Assembly: GCA_037951105.1 (NCBI GenBank)
Contig: JBAMJV010002107.1
Location: 62,001 to 126,000 of the forward strand
DNA: 64,000 nt
Direction: 5' to 3'
From: Echinarachnius parma
Taxonomy: Eukaryota > Echinodermata > Echinoidea > Clypeasteroida > Echinarachniidae
Part shown: positions 28,601 through 40,600 of the stretch, piece after piece
Numbering within the stretch: the first letter of the stretch is position 1
Layout: each line of letters begins with the position of its first letter
Translations under genes and position numbers: made by a program
The notes under the pieces: generated by a model
Database searches by the model: none
What the model saw: the letters and a program-made list of their open reading frames with translations, nothing else
Told to the model about the DNA's origin: nothing

Positions 28601-31600
28601 CATGTGTTACACTTTCATGGGCGTCGATACTCACGTAATACCTATTCACCAGGGGGGGATGAATGAATAGATCATCTCCCCCTGATGAATGGGTATCAAT
28701 GACAGATCGACGCCCATGCACACTTTAATATGTGCTGAGCAATAATAAGATCTTTGGGTATCATTTCCATTGTATCCTAGGACATTGTGAAAACTTCATA
28801 ATGTGTTAGATACGCATGCACTGTTAAAAAGAAAATTCTGCATTTTTTGTTTGTATCGTAAGCTTTCATCTTTCCCTACAAATGTACTCAGCCTCTGGTG
28901 CAGCAAGTAGTGAATATCAACAATAGAGAGTACCTACAGTACTAAAAAGACAAAGATAATTCCTTATTTTTTTAAAAGTGATACTTTTAAGACTAGGTCA
29001 ACAGCATAAAGATGGCATACCTTTACCGCATAATTATGTATTTGTTTTTATACATTTTTCTTGATTTATTCAATTTCTGTTTAGATCATGAGGACGAGGT
29101 GCGTGCCATCGTGCAGCGAGCAGTTAAGGACGTGACGATAGAGAGCGCCCTCAAGACATACGAGGAGATCTGGCTCAGCAAGCTCTTTGACCTCCGACCC
29201 CACGTTCGCACCATCACGCTCGGCACCAGCGAAAAGGCAGACAAAGACGTGAGTGATCTGTTCCCAAATGTGAATTTGAATGTTTCGTTGCAGAGCTGCC
29301 AATTTAGTCTCCCTGTTTTTGCAGGAGACTTACTGAAAATAGACCCAAGATTACTGCTTTAGATTTCACCCCATCAGCCAATTTCCCAGATTATTGAAAG
29401 ATTTGTTGTCATTAGTTTGTATGATAGATATATCCCTGATTTCTTTTTGAAATTTCCTTAAATATTTGTGATTGTTGAATTTCAATGTTGGTAGCTCTAC
29501 CATTGTCTCGTTTTCTGCACAAGTTTAAAAAGTATTTGATGGAAGGTTTATAAAGATATCTGGTTTTTAGTCCATATTCAGATGTATGTAGAGTATACTT
29601 TCAAATTTGTTGATCCCTTTGTTGGATGAAAAAGCAATCTCGGCTTGAGTGACATAAATAGAGTTTGTGTTTTCTCATGTTCCCCTTTCAATCAATATGT
29701 TCAACATTCATCATTATGAAAAAAATGTGTTCATAGAAAGAAAAGTTTACTAAAAGAAATTCTGATTTCCTCTTTCAGCAACATTCTGATACCAAGAGTG
29801 AACTGTCGCAAAGCCAGAGTGACATGGGTACAGCGATCACTGAGACCAGGTCCCGCCGACGCACCATAAGCCGCATGTCAGCTCTCACCTTGGAGTTGGG
29901 CGGCGGAAAAGAGCCAGTATGTTAATATAGAGTTAGATTAACCAAATGAGATCCAAACTTTTATCTTATTCCAGCAACATTCTGATACCAAGAGTGAACT
30001 GTCGCAGAGCCAGAGTGACATGGGTACAGCGATCACTGAGACCAGGTCCCGCCGACGCAGCCGCATGTCAGCTCTCACCTTGGGAGCTGGACGGCAGAAG
30101 AGAGCTAGTGTGTCCTCCCTGCCAGGATCCCTACTGAACATGGGAGAGGTAAGTCAGAATTTCTCTTTCATTAATTTTTATGTTGGTTATATCTGACATC
30201 ATTTCTAAGTAGTTTGTTCGTTGACAATGGTCTAGCAATTCAGAGATTTGATTTCTGAAGGACACACACTCTATCTGTAATGAGCTAGAGTCAAAGTAAG
30301 TCCTGTAAGGAATGGAGAAGAAGTTAACCTGGTTGATTCCCGGACAAGCCCCCATATGTTACACCCTTTAAACGTCCATCTGACTCTTATTTTCATTTTG
30401 CTTCTCACAGGACAATGGGCAGCTGTGCCTACTGAATGACACATACCCTATATACACTAAGCTCGAGTTCCACCGAATTGCCCTTCAGGGAATGTTGAGC
30501 TGCAGTACAACTGCGTGTCTTCCTGACAAACCCCCAAATGTTACATCCTATAAATATCTATCTGACATCTATCATATTTCTGACATGCTTGCAGGACAAT
30601 GGGCAGCTATGCCTGCTGAAGGACACAGACCCTATCTTCACCGAGCTGGAGGCTCACCAGATCGCACTTCAAGAAATTCAGAGCAGCAGTGCCATTCAGA
30701 CTTTACTACTAAAAAGCTAACATGTGTTACACCTTGTAAACATCTACATGTAGCTAATTCATTCTTGTAATTTTGTTTCTTACAGGACAATGGAGAGCTG
30801 TGCCTGCTGAAGGACACAGACCCTATCTTCACCGAGCTAGAGTCCCACCAGATCGCCCTCCAGGGAATGCAGAGCAGCTCTGCAGCGGGCTCCTTCCTGG
30901 ATGAGGTCACCAAGTGGCAGAAGCGGTTGCAGACCATCGAGGCGGTCCTCACCGTCTGGCTGGAGGTCCAGGAGAAGTGGGTGGAGCTGGAGGATGTTTT
31001 CAGCGGTGCCGACGTGAGGGCATCCCTGTCGCACGAGTCCAGCCTCTTCACGTCGGCCAACAGGGACTTCAGGCTGCTCATGAGAGCCTCGGAGAAGAAC
31101 CCAAACGTCCTGCAATGCTGCCAAAGGAAAGGTAATTATGAAGGGGAAAAAGCCTAACCCGTTGTAGGATAGTTTTCTTAGGTTAGCATACATTATGCAG
31201 AGCCCCCAGCTTGAATATTTTCAGGATCAGAAAATTTAATCTAAAAGGACCATCTGATAGTGCAATATTCAGGAGTGGTTAAGGAGTGAGGATACAATGA
31301 CTGCCAATTTCAGATTGTTCATTCATTTGCAATATTGATTTCTATAAGATGCTATCAAAAATATAGATTATTATTGTAATTTTCATTGTTTTGATATTTG
31401 TTTTTATGTTTCTTAGGGATTCTATCCCTGCTGGAGAAGAAGAACGCTAACCTTGAGATCTGCCGTCGCTCCTTGCTCCAGCACCTGGAGAGGAAGAGAC
31501 AACGCTTCCCGAGGTTCTACTTCCTGTCCATGGAAGACGTCCTGCACATAGTCTGCAATGGTAAGCTTCATGTAGATACAAGACTTCAATTGTATAAATG

Positions 31601-34600
31601 TCATTGAATTTTCGTATATAGCATATGAATGCTAAACTGGAGATCTGTCAAGTTTTTTATGTGGAGTTTTTTATGCTGTGAAATTAAATGTTGGAACCTC
31701 AAGTGTGTTAAATCTGTGATTTGTTTCTCAACGGTTACTCTTTTAAAATTATTGCCATATGAGGGTTTTGAAATAAACATGTTTTTCATTTACACTGGGT
31801 ACATATTGGACTACATGATAGAGTAGTTTTTTCTGGGATTTTTTTTTTAGGTGTAAAATCTATTATATTAATACGGTAAGCTTCAACCCCTCGAATCGCC
31901 TCCCACTCGAGATATCCTAACCCCGAGGATTCGGCGACTCCCCGACCGTCGGGATCGAAGGATATACGTTTTGCGGAGGACAATAAGGCATTCCCGCGTC
32001 GCTCCCGCCCCGTGGTCGTCCTCCAGATCGAAGAAAAGGGAAAGTCAGCAATGTCAATTGCCTGTTTAAGAAGCCGAGCATTGACTAACGATTTATCGCC
32101 GTAAAAGTATTTGTAAGAATATAAATTGGAGTAGATAAAACAAATAATATATTGAGAAACCATTTTAGATATAACACGTTGCGAAACTACCCAGGTTTTA
32201 ATAAATATCAATATTTATATTACGCGTATGGTATGGTAATGATCGCTATTGCCGATTGGCATCGTATTTGTAAGTGCATCGACGACAAAATGCGACAACT
32301 TCAATTTAGCTGCGGTTATACAACGCGCAATGGCTGTACAGCCGTGTATACAGGTCGCGCAGTCATCTAATTACCCCACTGAACCGTAGTTTATTTGCAT
32401 ATCTCACTGACCTGCTGACCATCGTCTCTGGTCACTATCTCATTCGCCCTACCGTACACGATACTATAATTGCGCCAGCTTGTGGTAAGATGTATTAAGT
32501 CAGCCACGAAGCTACCATGCAGTACCAGAGGAGACGCCGAGGGGTGGGGGGGGGGGGGGGGTTGGGGGGTGGGGTTAGAATGGACGGGGGAGGTATCTGC
32601 TCATTTATTATGCAATGCATGTGTAGACGGCTCCTATTCCCTTCAAAGGAATATATCATCGGGTTTCACAAGAATATGAAAAAATGTATACGCGGGAGAA
32701 CTTAGTTTGGATATGAATTGTTTAGGGGACACGACGGGTTATGTGTCATGCAGGCAATCGGAGACAGGGGGGGGGGGGGGGGGGGGCAGCGGCGAAGCTA
32801 GCAAGAACACGAACATAGTGTACTGTATCTAATTTGATACAAGCGGAACAAATTATCGAGGGTGGGGATAGAATGGATGGGGGAAGTATCTGCTCATGTA
32901 GCATGCAAATGCATGTATAGACAGCTACTATTCCTTTCAAGAATATGAACAAAGGTATACGCGGGAGAACTTAGTTTATGATATGAAACGTGTAGGGGAC
33001 ACGACAGGTTATTTGTCATTCAGGCAATTGGAGCCGCGGGGGGGGGGGGGGGGCGGCGAAGCTACTTTATTAGCAAGAACACGAACATATATTATTGTAT
33101 CTATTTTAACAAATTATGGATCATATATGAAATATGGGGGATAACTGAATAACTTTGCGTGGATATTACTAAACCATCATGATTTTGTTATACATTGGCC
33201 GGATGTATCGTTGGACGGGGCCCCGACGGGTTGTTGGGTGGGATTGAATCGCCCGAGTCTATTTTGTCTTATTATTTAAATGATGACTGTGGGATATTTA
33301 GTAAAGTTTTAAAGTGTCGTTATGTCATCATCGTCTTTCTCTTACAAAAACCCGCGGATTTCCGCGGGTACAGCTAGTAGATCTATATTCTGACAATTTT
33401 TAGTTTGTGTGATTATAATTGTTATGCCTTTTGTTTTGTAATATTCACAGGGTATGACTTGGACCAGGTGAACCTGTACCTGCCCAAGCTGTTTGAGAAT
33501 CTTGGACGACTGGAGTACGAGAACAACCAGTCTGAGGCCGCAGAGTGTAACTTCCAGGTCACGGGTCTGATCAGTTCACTGGGGGAGAGGTTGCCACTAA
33601 AGCAGGTAAATATTACTTCAAAATCTACATATTATAGTAGAGGTTGGCTACAATACAGTTATATCATAGATGATTCATATGCTAAAAACTTCTGTCATAT
33701 ATGTACCGTATTAAGAAACCAAGGGGTAACAGGTTGAACGTTTGTAGACAAAGGATTTTCACATAATATAAAGGATTCTGGAATTTGAAGTCATATCTTT
33801 TTAAAATTTGATAAGTGAAAGCTAGAAATATTTCTATCCAACGTTGTTGACTTTATTTTTAAAAATTGTCTTTTTCAGTTTGTTTCTTGCGAGGGACCCA
33901 TCAAGAACTTGCTCGGCAACCTCCTACCCAGCAATAGCTTCCCTACCTAGCTCAAAATACACTAAACTGTCACAATCCTAGACGAAATTTTGCATCTCCT
34001 TTTGTTTGTTTGTGACCTTTTCAGTTTGTGTCCTAGCTTTTGGGGACCCATCGAGAACTGGCTTGGTAACCTCTTCCCCATGATAAAGACCTTGCTTCAT
34101 CAACAGCTTGCTTCCACATAGCTCAAAATAGCCTTTACCATTAATCTTGAAACTAGATTTCATCTCTTTTTGTTGGTTTGTGACCTTATTAGTTTGTATC
34201 CTGTGAGAGACATATTGAGAACTGGCTTGGCAACCTCCTCCCCATGATAAAGACCTTGCTGCAGCAACAGCTAGCCTCTGCCCTTGTACTCAAAGCACCA
34301 TGTAATTGTCTATCCTGTACTAAATGTTGTTGCTTTTGTCTTCTTTACTTCTTCAGTTTGTGTCCTGTGAGGGACCCATTGAAAGCTGGCTCGGAAACCT
34401 ACTCCCCATGATTAAGACCTCGCTGCAGCAACAGCTAGCCTCAGCCCTGGCCCACGAGACCCTGGAGCTTCAGGCCCCGTACCAGCCTGCACCCCAGCCA
34501 GAGGGTCTAGTGGCCCCTGGACCTGGACCTACACCCAGGAAGGAGAGGGAGATCCACAGCGCTGGGGCCAGGAAGATCGCCATGGGCAAAGAAAAGAGAG

Positions 34601-37600
34601 AAGGTAATTAGAGAATGATTTATATAACTTTGTTTACCATTGCATCCTGGACCTGGACCAGGACCTGGACCTACTCCCAGGAAGGAGAGGGAGATCCACA
34701 GCGCTGGGGCCAGGAAGATCGCTATGAACAAGGAAAAGAGAGAAGGTTGGGAGATAATTTTTGTCATGGTTATGATCTTATACAGGGTGGCCCCCCAAAA
34801 AACGGAACGGGGCACTTCCCAAAATATAGCAACATAATGATTATGTCTATCGGTTAGGATGTCTTTTCCAATGAAAAACGATACCAAGATCAGTCATTTT
34901 GGTCGTGTAGTTTTTGTTTTAGGGCGCTCTGAGTGCCACCATGTCAGGTTCCCTTTTTTGTCAATTTTTAACAAGTCAGAGCCTGACAAACCGCACTTAC
35001 TGCCTGTCATAGCATTCGAACAACGAGCAATACGCGCGCTATTGTTAGTGTGCATTCAGCTGTGTGCCGATAGAATGGGCATGGTTGCTATCCGATGAAC
35101 AAAATAGTTGTGTTACTTTATTTTGGGAAGTGCCCCTTTCCGTTTTTTTTTGGGCCACCCTGTATAATCAAACGGGTGTTGACAAACACCCCACATAGAT
35201 ATGCATTTACGGGGCAGGGTTGGGCTCATTCACATTCCAAATTATATTCCAGAGTATGGGACAGAGATGTATGCAAAGGTACCCTAGCCTATGGGTTGCA
35301 TAAAATTACAATCTGGTAGCTAATCAAAAACAAATTTCCAAATAATGTATCACACTATTTAGGGAAAATTAATGTTGGCATAAGATGCAAATGGCTATGG
35401 GAAATAAAGTTGTCTACAAAAATAAGTAATTGGTCAGGATCAACACAAGAGATAACCCCAATAATCTTTTTGTCTTAGGTGGACCCGGGAGTCGTTCAGG
35501 CAGTCGGGCTGGCAGCCGGACCGGCCAGAGGACCAGCACCAACTCAAAGAGACCATCCACCAGAGAGTCCCAGGACCAGGCTCCGGATGCCAGCATGAAC
35601 AGGGAACCACCAACCAGGTCCTGGATGCTGGACCATGTCACAGAGGTGGTCTACCTTGCCATGCAGATCCAACTCGGAGACCAGGTTGAAAAGGGACTAA
35701 AGGCTGTAGATGAAGGAGAGAAAGACTCACTCAAGGTATGTAAACTAGAAATCTGCAGTTCTTGGACCGGATGTAAGGTTGTAGTCCTAGAGGTAGTCTA
35801 CCTGGCTATGCAGGTCCAACTGGGGGACCAGGTCGAGAGGGGACTTAAGGCTGAGGACGGATGAGAGAAAGACTCACTCAAGGTAAGTAGGGACCTGTTC
35901 TGATTTTTTGGACTAAATTAAGGTTCCTAGACCTGATGTAAGGTTCTAGTAAATGAGGTGATCCACCTGGCCATTCAAGTCGAGCTTGGAGGCCAGGTAA
36001 AGAAGGGACTAAAGGCTGTAGACAGAGAAGTGAAAGAATTAAGTATCTTGGTGATCTCAATTAGGTCTAATAGTCAGATGCAAGGCCCTAGTCTGAGAGG
36101 TGGTCTCACATGCCATGCAGGTCCAACTAGGAGACCAGGTAGAGAGGGGACTTTACTTAGTCGGTGGATGGATGAGATAAATGAATATATGTATAAATCA
36201 TCCCTCCCCCTAACATTAGGGATCACTTACATATCTAGGCCAGTGGTATTCACCATGATGCTCGCATCTATCCCCACACTTTTATCATTGCCTTTATTTA
36301 TGTGGATGTGGTGTGGCGAGATTGGTAGAGCGCTTGCTTTCCAAGCGGGAGATCCCGAGTTCGAACCCTGCCCACTCACTGCTTTTGTCCTTCAGCAAAA
36401 TTTATCCACAATTGCTGCTCTCTACCCAGGTGTATAAATGGGGACCCGGTAGGAGGTGAAAGCCTTTATGTGAACGATCTTCTCAATGCCCATGAGCCGC
36501 TTGGAAGGAATGCTCCCCAGGGAGTGGAGATGGTGCACACAATTTGTGCTGGTTTGCATTGTATCCTATGACCAGGGTAATAATATCATTGTAAAGCGCT
36601 TAGAGATGATTATCAATCATATTAGGCGCTATATAAATTGAGTATATTATTATTATATTATTATTCATTTTTTTCAATTGCAGGACATGATGACGAAGGT
36701 GTCCAACAGCATCCAGTCTGCAGTTGTGATGCTGAAGGGCATCGAAGATGAGAAGGAGAAGAGAGCCAGGCTCCGCAAGGAAATCAGGAGGTCTGAAGGT
36801 GAGACTAATGATACTGGAACGTAATATACACCCCCAAAAACAACAATGTCACTTTTGTAATAAAATGTATACTTTTTAGCATGTTGTGTCTTTTCTGAAT
36901 GACTGATTTTGTTGTATAATTATGATTATTCTAATTTACTAGTAAGATGAATTGCCATTTTTTTAGATAGAGGAAAGTTATCATTATATTTACCCCAACA
37001 GGCCAACGATTTCAAGAGATTAATATAAAATGATAACATTCTGTATCTGTCTTAAAGGACCTAAAGAATACAACGTACTTTGACACTTATTCCATAGTTA
37101 ATGACTTGAAACATAGGTCTGCCGAAAAAAAATCCATGAAAATAAACACAGTAGTGATTTAAGACTAGTTTTCTGATGCCAAATCTCACTTAGCAGCCAG
37201 TTTACGCCCCACCCACATTTAGGGTCCGGAATCGGCAATGTGATCGACATGTGATTGACAATTCATTGGCTTACGTCATGACGCGTCATCTACAGAATTT
37301 AGTTCACTAGTCCGTTCTTTAGATGACGTCACATTTTGGCGATTTAAAAGGGGCGTTCCCAGGACAATTAGATATTTACTAATTACCCCAAAATTGATTT
37401 GATTTCATGAGAAATGACTGCCAAATTCTTTTTCTCCGGGAAAAATTACAAATAGAGAGCCAAATTTTGAAAATTAGGCCATCTAGACGCTGTAGTTCCT
37501 TTAATTATTGCCCCTATGTAGTGAACAATGCAGATACATCAAACAGATAATAACAGCACAGTTATTTCACAGACTAGGAGACAAAGCCCCCACCCCTACA

Positions 37601-40600
37601 GGGGGTTGCAGTGGAGTCTATAAAATGACCCCCCCCCCCCCCCCCCCCAAACCCCAACCAAACACCTCCATTATCTATGATCATAATAATATTTTTCATA
37701 ATTTTTTTTCCATGCAGTGAACTACGCAGATACATCAAACATCGATAACAATAGCACGGTTGTTTCGCAGACCGGTAGACAAAGTTCCCATTCCTATCGG
37801 GGGTCGCAGTGGAGCCTCAATGAGCCCGCCATACCCCAACCGGCCACCCCTATACAGGAGGAAGGGAGTAACTACTCTGTTATTAATGAGGAAGAAGCTA
37901 GCGAGATCAGTAAGTATTCATTATTTATACAATCATGTACTTCTTAATAATAATAATAAAATATTTATATAGCGCATAATATGAACACATCTCTATGCGC
38001 TTCACAATCAAATTAATTAACAATTTATTCAACAAATTTACCTTTATATAATATTAAACCTAAGTAATTAAACTAAACAAATAAGCAAATAAACAACAAA
38101 CGCTACAAAATATACTTAATAATTCTTAATTTTCATTTGATAATTTTGTTCTCACGATACTAATTTATGCAAACTTGGGATCAGGCATATCAAAGTTTCA
38201 CTGAAGTTGCTAATAGATGTCGTAGTGTACGTACGAAGGTCAAATTTTTTCCTGCATGATCCTGAATGGCACAAAAATGTGTTTTGGTTTCAAATTAACT
38301 TTGTAGGGTACCAACATTTTTTATTAAACTTTATTTGATTTCAATATTTGTTTTCTTATGAAGCTAATGAATGAATGGATGAGATAAATACCCACCTTTA
38401 TCATGAAACTTTAGTGTATTGAAAAGATACAAATTATGGCAAGAAATCAGGATTAAACAAATATGAACAAATAATTTCAAGCAATCAAGCAATTAAAATT
38501 ACAAGAGTGCAAAAAAATACATATCAGTAATGTTGCAAAATCAACATCTATTAGGTCCATTGGCCTTTCAAGGCTTATCCTGTGGATAACAAAAATACTA
38601 TATACATGTTTTTCTTTCTTAGATGGTGATGCCAAACCTGCCAGGAAACCGGTGGACACGATGAAGGTGGTACTGCCCCCTGAGAGGCCAAAGGTCAAAG
38701 TAGTCGTGGAGGAACAGGTCGACAAGACGGAACTCAAGCTCATGCTTTTCCCCGCTCAGATCCAGAAGATTAGCAATTTGGTGGCTCTCATGGCTCATCA
38801 GAGAGACATTGTATCAAGGTAATTAAGCCATCATATACCTCTTCGAATAACTGTTAAAAATCTCCTATGATTATAATTTGTTTCAAAAATTGTTTGGGGA
38901 ACAGTTTGACAAGACGGAACTCAAGCTCATGTTGTTCCCTGCTCAGATGGCTCTCATGGCTCATCAGAGAGACATTGTATCAAGGTAAACCAGCTTTTAG
39001 AAATGCAAATAATATGATAGCTTTTTCAGTAGGCACATCTTCAAGTAACTTGTCTAAATAAAAAATAAGAAATCCTACTTCTTCACTAATCACAGTTAAG
39101 TGTCTTGTCTCTGTTGTGTCGTTAGGCTAGTAGAGACTTGACAAGAGTTTAAATTGATATGGATTGACAAAACGGAACTCAAGCTGATGCTGTTCCCCGC
39201 TCAGAGACATTGTATCAAGGTACCAGCTTTTGTATGTACAGATAAATCCAACTTCTTCAGCAAGCACATTTTGTCTCTGTTGTGTTGTTAGGCTAGTAAA
39301 GACTTGACAAGAGTTTGATTTGATATGGATTGACAAAACGGAACTCAAGCTCATGCTGTTTCCCGCTCAGATCCATAAAAACATAAGATACATGGCGCTC
39401 TATAAATGCTTTATGTATACACTCTTATATCTCATTGTTTATTCTGCAGGCTTGAGAAGAAACAGGGCGAGACAGGAAAGCTCTCCGAGTGCTTTGAGTG
39501 GAGGAGCCAGCTGAGATATGGCTGGGATGAAACTAACTCAACCCTGTCAGTCAAGGTAAGTTTCTCAGCAAAAGTGTCAGAGTTTTAAAATATATTTAAA
39601 TCTTATGATTTTAATTGTTAACAAAGATTGCCAATGATGGCTAATCAAATCAACTTTTTGCATAACATGCAACAGAATATCACATATAACATATTTTGAT
39701 TGTACAGGCATAAGGTTCTACGAAAGAACTACAAATCAGTAAGACAATGTTGATTTGGAAATTTGCTATTACTGCATGTATTTCTGTACCGAAAATTGTT
39801 ATTTACTATTATTGTCAAGGGGTCAATAAGCAGCTGCACAAATTGTTTTACATCGGATTGATGGGGGGGGGGGGGGGGGGGGGGGGGAGAAGAGAGATAA
39901 GGCAATAGGACATCACCTGAACAGAAGAACAAAATCAAATAATTCTTTTAAAAATTGACTCACAGGCTTCCTCTGATTATGGGTAGAGGGAAGATTTTCT
40001 AATATCCATATCTTGCATTTTTAATTAAAAAAAAAATTCATTTCCAGATGTTGGATGCACAGTTTGAGTATGGCTTTGAGTACCAGGGGTCTGCTGGTAG
40101 ACTAGCTCTCATCCCAGGAACTGAGAAGATCTTCTACAGTATGGCCAGCACCATCAAGGCTCACATGGCTGCCATGTGTGCTGGATCAAACGTAAGTTCA
40201 TATAATTGAATGAAAAAGAGCAAATAAAATGGGATTAAGCAGGTTTAAAATAAGGGAGAAAATGGGCTGCTTCAAAGATCGGCATCCATTCAAGCGCTGT
40301 AATCTAATTATTTTCATCCAATGAAAAATTGTATTTAAACATGATTTCCGATGCTCACAATTTAATTGAAGGTAGATTAGGACATCCTCATCCAAGTCCA
40401 GAATCTCATATTTTAAACAAAATTGGACTATTTCAGCTAATAATAAGAGAAACTACCACCGTGACTTAACGGTCATTTTGTGGTGGAAGGTCACATGTGT
40501 GTATATAGACCACTTTTGTCTTAATTTTCGAGGAAGTAGTTCGCTTGTAAATGAACCTGTCTGAAATGGTCTTTGATGACAGGTTTTACTGTAATATAAA

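Noticed and set aside
36309..36377. Functional tRNA gene with TCC anticodon
   Set aside because: It is fused to a body and an (ATT)n tail found repeatedly in other introns, so it is a SINE head.
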